From assembly GCA_003194525.1 (NCBI GenBank), contig NBIV01000165.1:97903-161902 (forward strand): a stretch of DNA of 64,000 nucleotides. Reading direction: 5' to 3'. The translations under genes and the position numbers were made by a program. Source of the DNA: Gracilariopsis chorda. Taxonomy: Eukaryota > Rhodophyta > Florideophyceae > Gracilariales > Gracilariaceae. Positions 10,777-21,400 of this stretch are shown one piece after another. The notes under the pieces were generated by a model. It searched no databases and was not told where the DNA came from. It was given only the letters and a program-made list of their open reading frames with translations. Positions within the stretch are counted from its first letter, which is position 1; every line of letters begins with the position of its first letter.

Positions 10777-11549
10777 GATTTAATGCGGTATAATCCTGTC
10801 TTGTGCAGGAAAACAGCGCCGTGCGTTGCTCTAATATCCGCAAATGTGCGGAGAATTGGAGGCGGTATTGGGCGGTCCATAAAGCTACATGATTGGAGAA
10901 CATGAACAATATCCGGTAATCCTGGATCGCCTTCGTGTGCAGAACAAAGATGTTTTGCATAGCGACGACAGCAGTCGATGAGGACCACGGCCAATGACTG
11001 AATGCGGAACGTGAATCACGGCTTACGGGTCGAGACAAAGATGTGAATCATGACGAGTCGTCTAAACGATAGGAACAAGGGGAACACTAGGAAAGGTTTG
11101 TTCGCAGCTTCTTAAGTCGTTCGGTGCGCACCTCTTTCTACTTTGTGATGTCGAATCACTGCAACCGTCATCTACAATGTGTGGGTTTGCTACAGGAACC
11201 CGCCGCGATGGCAGCAAGTACCACTACAAGTATTACGATTGCTAATCGAAGACGTGCAAATACTCAGATGCATACGACCCTGATTATAAGGATGACGAAG
11301 ACTGTTTGGTGAGTGTTTCAATCTTTTTCTTTTAATGCGCTTTACTAACTTCTACCGCTATGTGCTACTTGTGTCGTGGAGTGGATGGTTTGGAGCGTGT
11401 GTGAAGGAGCGTTGTGGTGATTGGGTTTTTAGTGTGAAGAACCGGTCACTTCGTGGCGCAAGGACCAATAAGTAAAGTTGTTAGTGATAATACTTAATCA
11501 ACAGTCGTCCCCGCCGCAGCCGCGACCGCCACTACACGTCGCGTGCATC
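10777..11549. other. Intergenic
   Basis: Overlapping minus-strand frames at 10695-11038 may be an upstream extension of the preceding unknown gene, but they are in other phases. On the plus strand near 11180-11300 a Tyr/Asp/Lys-rich reading occurs, broken by a stop. Nothing can be named. Confidence 0.2.
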
Positions 11550-12388
11550 ATGTCGTCGCCATCCTCCGACGCGCTGGTGCACTACCTGTCCATCGCGCGA
11601 CTGGCGTCGGCCGAAAGCGCGCGCAGATCTGCGTTGAAGCCACAGAAGATCCCAATCTGTACGTATTCAGCGAGTTGCTGTGCCTGCCGTGAATCCAAGC
11701 GCTTCACAACAACGGCAGCTGGGACAAGTTCTTTCAACTACTGCGTCTGTTCGCACACGGTACCGTGTAAGACTACCATCAAAACCGCGCCATCTTCCCG
11801 CCGCTGTCCGAGGCGCACATGACCAAGCTGTGCACGCTCACGTTGGTGTCGCTGGCGTACGGAGACAGCGAGTTGCAGTACGCGCAGCTGCGTGAGGCGT
11901 CGGCCGTTAGTACCATTCGGCAGGTGGAGGACGTGGTGATTGACGCCGTGTACGCCGGTTTACTTCGCGCGAGGATGAATCAACAGGCGGGCACGGTGGA
12001 GGTGTCGGCGGTAGAAGGGCGCGACGTGGTCATTCTGGACGGCATTGAGCCGATGGTGAACTCGCTCAACGGCTTCCTGAACAGAGCCGGGCAAGTGGTG
12101 TCGGAAATCGATTCCAAGATCGAGTTCATTGCCACCGACACCAACAGGGCAAAGGAACAGAAGCAAAGCGCAGCGGTCGAGCTACACGCCGTGCATTCGC
12201 AGATACGCGCTGAAAGTTCGCGCAATGTCAAACGTACGCGACTGAGAAATAAGAAGTCCGATGTACCGGCTGAGGAAGATGTGCTTCACTTTTATCGCAG
12301 AGATACACGTTCGATGAGAGCAAGAAGGTGCCCTCTTCCTCTGACAGATGTTTCTCCGGCCGTGCGGTTTGTCTCGCACGCTGAGTAG
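11550..12388 (+). pseudogene. CSN7: COP9 signalosome subunit 7 (CSN7), PCI domain, degenerate
   Basis: CSN7 is a PCI-domain scaffold subunit of the COP9 signalosome, which removes NEDD8 from cullin ubiquitin ligases. The reading starts at the ATG at 11550. From 11636 the frame reads EATEDPNLYVFSELL, the canonical CSN7 opening. It continues through a FFQLLRLFAHGTV segment, FPPLSEAHMTKL, LTLVSLAYGD and the winged-helix segment IRQVEDVVIDAVYAGLLRA. A helical tail follows with conserved spacing. One frameshift (about 11620), a TGA at 11690 and a TAA at 11768 interrupt it; the 3' half from 11819 is open to 12388. Conserved domain order with breaks argues for a recent pseudogene or duplicate. The last 50 codons probably run past the true end. 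It converges with the metaxin relic on the other strand. Confidence 0.75.
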
Positions 12389-12617
12389 CACTACGTCTCC
12401 TCTGTTGCACAATATGTTCGGCGTCCAATTCACCCACGATGCGTTCGACGTGTCTTGCAAAGTAGTTTTGTTGCACGCGCGCGAAAAATGAGACGAGATT
12501 GCTGTACTTTGCGACCTGCGCCCGCAGTTCAGTGCACGGTAACGGTACGTATAGCACGGTGGCCAGAGAACCAAACACAATGGCATCCAATACAGATGGT
12601 GCGTCGCCGTAAAAAGA
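12228..12617 (-). pseudogene. Metaxin-like GST_C fragment
   Basis: Reading leftward from 12617, the sequence FYGDAPSVLDAIVFGSLATV followed by LPCTELRAQV and YSNLVSFFARVQQNYF is diagnostic of the C-terminal GST-like domain of metaxin/FAXC proteins. Metaxins work in protein import at the mitochondrial outer membrane with SAM50. A stop lies directly upstream in this frame (12618-12620) and no N-terminal thioredoxin-like half was found, so only the 3' part survives. The tail below 12400 is low complexity. The fragment overlaps the 3' end of the CSN7 relic in antisense, as in a tail-to-tail gene pair of a compact genome. Confidence 0.65.
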
Positions 12618-12681
12618 TCAAAGTGAAAAAGTTTTTGGAAAAGTTTTAAGGTTTTGATAAAGTTATAGAGTCATTAATATT

Positions 12682-12697
12682 GACCTCATATGAGGTC
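12682..12697. repeat. Perfect 16-bp palindrome
   Basis: GACCTCATATGAGGTC is identical to its reverse complement. It lies upstream of the metaxin fragment in an AT-rich spacer. It could be a protein-binding site for a dimer or chance; no gene start sits directly beside it. Confidence 0.5.
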
Positions 12698-12884
12698 GGT
12701 GGTCAGATAGACACTAGAGCTTGCAAACGACCCAATCGCCAAGCCTAGCTGTGCCAAAGCGGCTGCTGCGACAGCCGCGGACGCCCCAGCTGCTACAGCT
12801 TGAGTCATATTTATTCCTGCTGATATAGGTCTACTGATATGAGAAAGAACTTGGGAGCAATAGCTTTACTGCAGGTCATTGAAA

Positions 12885-13037
12885 ATGTCTGAGAAACAGA
12901 AGCCAGCTAAGATATCTCTTATACCCGGCAATTTGGAAAACGTCTCTCCACCTTCCTGCATTAACGGCATCAAGGCGCTCACCTGGTATACAGATGATCA
13001 TTGCCAAATCGTTGCGTGGGAGGAGTCTGCGCTCTAG
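12885..13037 (+). CDS. Small 50-residue reading frame of unknown function
   Basis: ATG at 12885, stop TAG at 13035-13037. The translation begins MSEKQKPAKISLIPGN and contains a single Trp-Tyr and two Cys. It has ordinary amino-acid composition, no signal peptide and no membrane segment. It ends just before the 36-bp tandem repeat. No homology is recognised, so it may be a spurious frame. Confidence 0.2.
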   Translation: MSEKQKPAKISLIPGNLENVSPPSCINGIKALTWYTDDHCQIVAWEESAL

Positions 13038-13049
13038 ATTCAGGTAGAG

Positions 13050-13190
13050 ATGCCAGCTGTGTTGCAGTTGGCATGCTCAATGTGCATGCCAACTGTAACA
13101 CAGATGGCATGCTCAATGTGCATGCCAACTGTAACGCAGTTGGCATGCCCAATGTGCATGCCAACTGTAACACAGATGGCATCAACAACA
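13050..13190 (+). repeat. 36-bp tandem repeat, about 3.8 copies, with internal dyad
   Basis: Units start at 13050, 13086, 13122 and 13158. The last is cut short. Each contains ATGCCAACTGT and, 5-8 bases later, ACAGTTGGCAT or a near match, so every unit can form a hairpin. The repeats differ at a few bases and keep a frame because 36 is divisible by three, which creates spurious open frames on both strands. Confidence 0.9.
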
Positions 13191-13911
13191 CCAACTGTGT
13201 ACATTGAAAGTTTGACTCAAACGTTGAATATAGCTACACAGTTGGTGGGATAAACTGAACTTTCAAACCCAACAATACCTTTACGTTGACATCTGTATTC
13301 CGAGGCTCTGGACTGTCAGCGGTCGAGAATTCATTTTCGCACCACAAAAAAATCTTCGAGTTGTTTATGTGCACGTGTATTCCCGTTCTTTAATCCCTGT
13401 TTGTACGAATACCATAGCACTACGTAAAGGTTTAACCCTTTGCTGTTGGTGCGAGTTCGTTTTTTTAATCCTGACTCGCGGCTACAACAAGAACGGTATG
13501 GCTGGTTTTGATATGGACACGCATTGAGGCCCAACTGCGTGCGCGAAGCGTTTTTGGTGGTGTAGAGTTACATGTGTATGCCCTATTCATTAGAGTCGAA
13601 GTACTGAGCCACCTCAGCACACATCGACACGTCCGATACCACTACTGATGACCTGTCTGGAAAAAGCCGGGAAATAAGGGAGGCTCTCTTTCTACATACG
13701 ATTCGCTACGAGTTTGTCTGACAACTGTAGGCTAGACGCACAGACCTGCAATCCTGATAAATCATAAAGCGTCTGCGTCCTGTCTGTCCGCGAGACAGAA
13801 GAGGGAAGAATCTCTGCGCACAGCAACTACGGCGTGAGACCCCGGTCCAACGAGCTTCAAGTTTGAAGAAGATCTGCCGTCTACTGCATATCTTCCAGTA
13901 CCGCAGCAAAA
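13191..13911. other. Intergenic, 5' flank of the orphan gene
   Basis: No coding sequence is recognised. The region just before 13912 is C/T-rich in places. It presumably holds the promoter and leader of the gene that starts there. Confidence 0.3.
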
Positions 13912-15330
13912 ATGGAGAGGCTTAAGACGGAGATGCACCGAGCGATTAGCGCTTACTCCGAACAAGCCATAACCAGATATGAGCGGTCTTTGATGCCTAT
14001 GGGACAAAGGAAACAGGTTGAAGCAAGAAGCAGGCTGGAGAATCTCGTTGCCTCTCTGGCACGATTAGATCAAGATCCTTCCGGTGCTTCTGTTGAGAAG
14101 GCTAGGGATGAGCTCAACTATTCCAGAGGAATTACCTGGGCTATGCAATGCATGACCGCACCTGCACGCCATATCGAAATTAAGGACGTAAGCAAGAGTC
14201 GTTTTCTCGACAACTTGCATAGAGAAGCCACGGCGTTCGATGGTCTTGACTTAAGTGAGATGTCCGATGCGAGAGTGTCGTATTTGATGGCAATCGCGAC
14301 ACTTGTGGATACGGCGGCCGAAGTTTTTGGAGGAAACGAATACGGCAGTTGCTTATTTTCACAATCGAATCGCCACAAAACTGTGCGAATGCCACTTTCC
14401 GTTCTGGAAGAAGCCGGTTGTAAGTACGTACTGGCCAGCGGCATAGCATTCATAAAGCGAGGGGACGTATACTTGGAAATCGAGAGTGTTCGCGACTTGG
14501 GTAGCATGAAGGAAATTCATCTGAGTGGGAGAGAATTCCAGTCCTCAGATAGAGCGGAAATGGAGTATGAGGTGCAGTTGGAGAAGGGCATTGAATACTT
14601 GGTGATGGGAACCATGACTCCGAAAGCATTCATGGAGCACTGCCATTTTCGAAAGGATGTGGATTTCGAGAACTATGAACCATTCCCGTTACGGCAAAAG
14701 AAGAGAATAAGGAAGTGGATTGAATCGGAGGGAGGGGGCTTGTTAGTTGAAGCGACAAAATTACGATACCATCTTCGCAGAATCATTGTCAAATGCAAAT
14801 GGCTTCATATGGAGAATGGAACATTGGTAACTACCGAGTACGATGCTCAGCTTACGAGACGGTCCGATGTGAACATCTCAACTGCGCCGGGCATTGTGCT
14901 CGGCGGGTCTGAGAGCTGGAAAGCAGGTGAGACCAGGGAGGTAGGTACTGCATACCTTATGCGCAGCTTACGTAACGCCTCCGAACTTTCCGGTCCCAAA
15001 GCCGACATGGCAGCTAGTCTTGCTGCTCACACGTTCATTATGATCAACAACTATTTTCGGGTTTCCAGTGGACCTGTTCTGAATGATCGCGCATGCCTAT
15101 TCCACCACAGGAGCAAGAACGGGGTGCGGGTGTACGACCCCAGATGGCTCTCGGCGGTATTGGCTGGGTGGCAGGCAGTTCCGCTGACGAATGCGGTCTT
15201 GGATCCGAACGGAGACGAATTCGAACTTGTGGAGGTGCAAAGCGCCAACGGTATTGCTCACGCGGAGCGTGGCAATTATAATCGTATAGAATGTGCAGGG
15301 CCCTTGACGAACATGACCAAGGTCTATTGA
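13912..15330 (+). CDS. Intact 472-residue protein of unknown family
   Basis: This is one of very few long frames here with a proper ATG (13912, context AAAATGG) and no internal break. The protein is soluble-looking. The N-terminal 110 residues are helical and charged, with possible coiled coil (Glu/Arg/Leu spacing). A middle alpha/beta segment of about 170 residues follows. Further on come a basic patch RQKKRIRKW (near residue 265) and a YHLRRIIVKCKW segment. The C-terminal 130 residues contain many hydrophobic strands and end NMTKVY. No signal peptide, membrane helix or known catalytic motif is visible. It lies between a tandem-repeat region and element B with no neighbour in an operon-like arrangement. 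It might be a host orphan gene, or cargo or a structural gene of an unrecognised element. I cannot name it. Confidence 0.75.
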   Translation: MERLKTEMHRAISAYSEQAITRYERSLMPMGQRKQVEARSRLENLVASLARLDQDPSGASVEKARDELNYSRGITWAMQCMTAPARHIEIKDVSKSRFLDNLHREATAFDGLDLSEMSDARVSYLMAIATLVDTAAEVFGGNEYGSCLFSQSNRHKTVRMPLSVLEEAGCKYVLASGIAFIKRGDVYLEIESVRDLGSMKEIHLSGREFQSSDRAEMEYEVQLEKGIEYLVMGTMTPKAFMEHCHFRKDVDFENYEPFPLRQKKRIRKWIESEGGGLLVEATKLRYHLRRIIVKCKWLHMENGTLVTTEYDAQLTRRSDVNISTAPGIVLGGSESWKAGETREVGTAYLMRSLRNASELSGPKADMAASLAAHTFIMINNYFRVSSGPVLNDRACLFHHRSKNGVRVYDPRWLSAVLAGWQAVPLTNAVLDPNGDEFELVEVQSANGIAHAERGNYNRIECAGPLTNMTKVY

Positions 15331-16453
15331 GTTCCCTATTTTATTGCGATGGAGGCCAAGCAAAGGGTTAAGGGTTACGTCACTCACAACAAAACATGCG
15401 CCTACAGGTCACTCTTACCCAATGAACCTTGCACATAGCCTAACACAGTAGCCAGTGTGCATGGGTGGCAGGCTGGCGGAATTCTGGTATAGTGCTCTTC
15501 AGGGGATCGAAATACAGTAAAGACAATCAATAGTGACCTTCTGAGAACTCGGGAATGCCATATTGTACCTCATCCACAAAGAATTTGCCTCCAAGAACTA
15601 CGAAAATGTGACTGCCATCTGTCTTAACGATATCTGGCCCTCAAACTCTTACATCTTCTTCTTATTCTTCTTCTTCATGAGCGCACATTGTCTATTTGCG
15701 ACGCTGTGTAACACAGACGTACCTGTAGGGCCACGGAGCTCAGCCAAAGACAGACTACAAGCTCTGTCTCCGACGTTAGTGTCCCGTAATGTAGTGTCAG
15801 GATCTTCTAGATGTATCGATTGTAGCCATTAGACTCTATTAAAGGAGATGAAGTCTGGCGTTCTCTCCTCAGAACCAGCCAGACATTCCATCGTGCCGCC
15901 TCATTGTTACACGCTGTGGTAGAACTTATTATAATTTCTTCTCAATCCCTCAACAACTAAGATTAACCGCTACCTACTCCTCGTGACCGAGAGTTCTCTC
16001 TACCCCGTTGCACCAGTTTTAGCTTCCGACTCAAAATATTGTTGATGGCTGTTGCTTTCTCCCACCCTGCAGCAGCCCTGTTACGCTCACCAACTGGTAT
16101 TCTAAGACGTGGTAGAAAGGTGCAAGATGTCTGCGGGGAGACCCGAATGTATAATTCACTTCGTTCTGGCGCGCTTTGCCTCCTCCAGACTTTGCTCCGC
16201 TAATCCTTTCTCAACACAAGAGAACGCCAGCTAAGGGATACAAAACGACTGGGCGGATTCCATGCGCCTCGTTTGCGCCACCTAAAAGATCTGGTGATAT
16301 CTTAACCTCCCTTTTCTCTTTACCCTTGGCGATAAAGGGCAGAAAGATGGGGTTGGGGCCCGTGTGTGCTGTAGATCTCATCGTAAGATAAAAACCCGGT
16401 AAAACCATTCAGATCCTTGTACAGGCGATTTTTTGCTTTCTAAAATTCCTGTT
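15331..16453. other. Intergenic, nothing recognised
   Basis: Short frames only. A T/C-rich run occurs near 15648-15676. No repeat, RNA gene or transposon end was identified before the target duplication at 16454. Confidence 0.4.
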
Positions 16454-16462
16454 CACCGTTGC
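16454..16462 (+). repeat. Left 9-bp target-site duplication of element B
   Basis: CACCGTTGC here is repeated exactly at 30781-30789, the two outer flanks of the inverted termini CAAGAGCCGAAT. Nine-base duplications are the signature of Mutator-like transposition. Confidence 0.8.
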
Positions 16463-16514
16463 CAAGAGCCGAATCGACACGACGTAGCTGACGTAGGACC
16501 TGCAGCCAATCCGG

Positions 16515-16760
16515 GGAAAGGGCTAAACTACACGATGTAGATAGTGTAGGCGAGTCAGCGCGCATTTGCACCAATAAAAAGAGAGAGTCAGCGGGCACGT
16601 GCCACGGCGAGCTGCACAAGTGCCCGTGCCACTTCAAATCTTACTGTAGCCAATAATACGCCCCTAATTTGAATTTCAACCAGTAGATCCGCAGAGTCAG
16701 AGCATTCCCTCTATCCCTGCTCTCTCCGGCCGCCAAGTCAGCACAACGTAAATGAGATGT
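16515..16760 (+). repeat. Left terminal inverted repeat of element A
   Basis: Matches the reverse complement of 24376-24623 at roughly nine bases in ten. It contains GGGCACGTGCC, a palindrome with a CACGTG core, and a second copy-like GTGCCCGTGCC about 25 bases on. These two are conserved in all three copies of the repeat, including copy C, so they may bind the transposase or a host factor. A TATA-like CAATAAAAAGAG lies between the tip and that palindrome and might serve as promoter for the inward gene. Confidence 0.85.
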
Positions 16761-17064
16761 AGATGCAGTCGAGGTTACCGCGCGGCGTCGTCAAATTGTG
16801 TGGGAATGACAGATACGTCAGGTACTACGTCCTCCTTCACATCTTCGACGACCCTTTCAAAGACTGCTGACTCTCTCTATGTCCTAATCTCCTTCCCGGA
16901 CCGCTCTCGTGTACTGTTCTATTGCTTTGAGCAATGGAGCAAAAAAAGGGTCTGATTACGTAGATATTCTCCCGGAACATGAACTTTATGAAACCTTTAC
17001 GTCGTTCTGGGAGGATCTTGAAAAGCGTACGCAAATGCGCATCAGTGATGGCTCTGCGAGTTAG

Positions 17065-18480
17065 GAAGTCCTTTTTGCGGTTGTGAAGGACCATGTAGCC
17101 AGAATCTTGATCGCAGAAGGCAAAGAAACATCACCGGTTTCTTTGCTATACAGTTCAAAACCTGATTCGGAAATGTGTAGCGATTTGATCTCAACAGCTG
17201 TTTTGAACATGGTAACTTCTGTTGGTGTGGCTTTTGCCTCATGTTCTATTGGAGTGATGCTGACAAGGCTATCGAAGTCATTCAAGGGAAAGAAGGGAAA
17301 CATACCGGAAGAGGATTTGGAAGTGTTCAAGAAGTGGTTTACCTTTAAAGGTAATGGTGATACAGAGATAAACACGGTTTTAGTCCCATTGAACATGTCT
17401 AACAGCCATTGGGGTGTTTTGGTAGGGAAGAAAATTGTCAATGCGGCGCGAGGAACGCAACGATGGACGGTTTGGTTTGGAGGCAGTCTTGGAATGTCTG
17501 TTGATCGAAGGATTCTGAGACTGTTCTCTTTCTTGTTTCCCTTTTGCCTCACAGGAGATGAAGCGCTACGTGCGGTGATATCGGAGCGGAACTACATGCT
17601 ACAGGTAAAAGGGTTTAAGCGACAAAAGGACTCGCACAGCTGTGGTTGCTATGTTGTTTCCCTTTTCACCATGTTCAGTGTGGACCACGGCTGTATCCCG
17701 AAGCGAACCTACGCCTCTGGGTACAGCCGAGCATTGACTGAGAGGATTCGATGGATGTCCATTAGAATCCGGATTCTACACATACTCATGGCGAAGGAGT
17801 TCTATCAAACCGACATTGTTACTGAAATAATGGTCGTACGGCTCCGGTCAGAGCATCGTTTAGAACTCCTTCGCATGAGGAAGGAAGGTAAACAACGGCA
17901 GCGTACGAAACGAAGCGTGGAGCGGAGCATTGGGATGCAGACTGGAAAGGAAGAAGCTGGAACGGAAGAGGGAACGGATGTGAATACAGTTCTGGGAGAA
18001 CGAAAAGTAGGAGAAGGAAAGGTCGTGGATGTTTTCAACGACCCCTGTAGAGAGACGAATCTTCAGCCAATGCCGTTGGGTACGCGCGACTCTGAGGCGC
18101 GTGCTATACGGAAAAGCCAGCGAGCAAAGCGTGTTCATGAGCTGAACCAAAGTTCCGTTCAGAGCAGTGGGATGTGTCTACCCCTGAAGATTCGCATGAA
18201 GCGACGAGTGCAGTTTTCTGATTCTGTTCCGGTTGTAGCGGACATTGTGAACACATTGATTGAGATATGTGTATCACAGCGCTCCGAGATGGTGCACAAA
18301 GCGCTAGGTGAGAAAACTGGAAGACGTTCTGAAGTTAGTGGAGTATCAGGTGTAGAACAGGAGCAGAAAAGGATTCAGACTGGAGAAGGTAGTGAAGTAG
18401 ACATGGAAATTGACGGAAATTCACCAGCAAAGACGATCAGTTGGACACAGGCACAGGTAGAAGTTGAAGCTGAAGAATGA
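17065..18480 (+). pseudogene. Element A, Ulp1/SENP-type cysteine protease region of a protease-transposase gene
   Basis: The frame is open from 17065 (stop TAG at 17062-17064); the first candidate start is GTG at 17083. It encodes a C48 (Ulp1/SENP) protease, the fold that removes SUMO or similar modifiers. Visible features counted from 17083: SNSHWGVLV with catalytic His at residue 109; WFGGSLG, where catalytic Asp is expected, with Gly at residue 134; and DSHSCGCYVVSL with catalytic Cys at residue 187. Copies B and C have GDSL at the Asp position, so A lost it by one base change (GAC to GGC at 17482-17484). A long Lys/Arg/Glu-rich tail follows. The frame ends at TGA 18478-18480, then resumes in phase into the transposase. 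Coding-like sequence in the same phase also extends upstream to about 16890, so the real start is probably lost. Confidence 0.75.
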
Positions 18481-21400
18481 GCGAAGGATACCGCGGCGCC
18501 TTCCGAGCTGAAGGCAGAAACTGAAAAACATATTGAAGAGAAGAAGCAGGCTTCTGAGAATGGTGGTCAAGCTCAAGAGCTCAATGAAGAGCTGGCAGCC
18601 TGTTCTGACGCTCAGATACAGGAGAAGCCGCACATGGAGCTACCATCAATGACTATGTGTGAAGGACGCACTACGAAGACCGGGTCATGCACTGAGGATC
18701 AGGCAGACGTCCAAGAGACATTTGAAAACAATGGAAGGCGTTTATGGGTTGATGTGAAACTTGAGGACGGTGGTGAATGTAAGACAGAACTTGCGATGTC
18801 AAACGAGAGGCTTGTCTCAGCTCTGAAAGGTTTAAAGGAGGTCTTTGACCTCCCTGCACTGGTTGCCTACATCGCTAAGAACTTTGGCTACCTTTATGGT
18901 GTACAATACTTCTCAGTGTTGCAGACGAGGAAGTCGAGGTCGTCCGCGCTGCTCACCGGAAAATTGCGGTGTCTGCGGCACAAGTCGCAGTGCCGCTCCA
19001 ACATTCGGGCAAAGTTCTATCCCATGGAGAGATGTTGGGTAATTGAACAGGACCTGATACACACGCACACCCCCCAACAACTTCCATGCCCCGATGATGT
19101 TGTAAGAAGGAGATTTGAGGGCATTCGCTCCTCTTTAGCCTCCGGTCTACAAGAATGGGAAGAGCACATACGGAAAAATGGAGAATATGTACGTCTGTCA
19201 TGCATATTTCGAACCATATCCCCCTTCCAGGGAGCCGAGTTCTACAACAGCTCATCATGCTACCTCCTAGAGCATTCACATGGTCCTTTATCTCAAAGCG
19301 ATGCAGAAACAGGAAGCGAAGACGATATTGCGTATGGCGACTCCAGTGGGCCTGAGGACTTTTATCCCTTCTATTGCGTGTTGCATAGCACGAAATGCCC
19401 TGAGAGGGGAGGTGTTTTTGATGGCCATGCTTCGCAAAGAGCAGTTCACGAACCCAAACCCGAGCTTTGGAAGCAACACTCCTCGGTTTCACAGGAAGGA
19501 GGTAGGCCGTTTTCCAATCTACCGAAGAGGCCGCAGCAAGGACCTATCTCAGGGGAAGGCATCGGGAAAGGTTGCGTAAACGATGTAAAATGCTCGGATG
19601 GACTTCTGGATAATGCGTGTAACGTCTAGAGTGGCGTAAGAGGCGATTTTGGCATTAGCTCTTTTGAAGCTGACCCCCTTGCTGCTTCTCCGAACTCCTC
19701 AACACAAACAGTGGACGCGAAATGCGAGCGTGCACGCCACAGCGCTGTGGGCGCCGAATTAGGCTAAAAAATGAGTGAGGAGAGTGAAACTCTCAACGCA
19801 AACGTTGCATATGCGCAGCAGGTTTCAGATGAGCAATCCGTTGAACGGGAGGAGGCGCTGCTCATTGATCGATTCTTAGATGACGAAGAGGAGGTTCCTT
19901 CATGCTTCTTCGAAGACTCTGATGGTGGCATCCTGAATGAAGAATAATCGGAATCGAAGGAGAAGGATGGCCTTGGAGAGAAGGACGAAAACTACTGGAC
20001 AGAAGATGGTGATGAAGAACTGGGCACGGAATCCGTACAGAACACGATACCGAATGAGAGAATTGAGGAGTGTTTTAAAGCAGCAGTCTTAGCCTATCTG
20101 GAAACCCTTCCTCTCAATGCTCCTGGTGTCACGGTTCTGAAGGAAGTTCAATTTATCGCGGACTGCTTCGGGTACAGCTTATTCGTAAGGACTTCTATAT
20201 ACTTTGGAGAACGAAAGCGATCTCCGGATAAGGCAAAGTCTCCCAAGAGTCGTGGTGCTGAACGTGGGAATAGAAGGGTGCTGAAGAAGGGAATCTTGAA
20301 GTGCGATCAATACAATAACAAGATGACGCGATGCCTCTTCTCGATAACGATTAAGACGGAGGATTCTGGGCAGGAGGAAGATGGTGGAATGATCTACGTG
20401 GCTAATTTAAATGGTTGTGAATATGGACATGGTCCCTCTGGGAGCTTTGGTATTAGACATCTCAAGCCGCAAATGCGTTCTGAAGCGATACATATGACGA
20501 ACGATTTGCATATGAGCTTTAGAGATACCATACGATACCTGGAAGACAAGTACAATCAAAAGATAAATCCGGTATCGGCGAGGAAGAAGTTGAGGTATGC
20601 TTCCTCCACAAGCAATCCCCGCGATTTGGAATGTGTAAGGTTGTGTGATCTGCTCTTTTCGTTGAGCCAGGAGGATGCAGGGAATAAGGGATTCTTCGCT
20701 GCGGATGATTCGGGTAGGATGAATTACGCTTGTTGGTCGTTTCGAGAGTGGATGGAAGACTACCAGAAGTTCGGCATTGTTCCGGGGGTATCTATTGATT
20801 GTAAAGCCATAGCCAATAGATACGGTTTCCCTCTGGTCACCATTGATGGAAGAGCCAATGATGGTCATGTGTTGACATTTTTCATGGGGTATATGTGCTC
20901 CGAAACAGAAGAGGACTTCGTACGAATTCTGTCCTACTTCAAGTCTATAGTCGCCGTCTCAGCGGCGATGGTAGTGATGGACCAGAACACTGCGTGTATA
21001 AATGCAGCTGAGAAGGTGTTCAATTCGTCCTATATAAGCCTCGACGAATGGCATCTGAACGAGAATCAGAAGAAGAATGTGGCCAATTGGTGTAGAAAGA
21101 TTGGTAAGATGGAGTGGATGCACGATATGAAGAAAGACCTGTTCAACCTCAGAAAGTCATATACGTCGGAAACGTTTTTCGAAAGGAGAAGAATGCTAGA
21201 ATCCAAGTACTTTGATGCTTTTGACGATCGTCTCCCTGTGTGGTATAAGTACTTGTACCACTATAAGCCGCATATGCTGGTGTCTTGCTTCCGAAACGCG
21301 GCTATACCTACCCGTTACATGTTCCAAGGAACTGGCTACACCGAATCTTCTAACTCTGCATACAAGAAGATAATTATATCGAAGAAGATTCCCTTGTGCA

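Noticed and set aside
13050-13190. CRISPR-like array
   Set aside because: Units are contiguous 36-bp tandem copies without unique spacers, in eukaryotic DNA.
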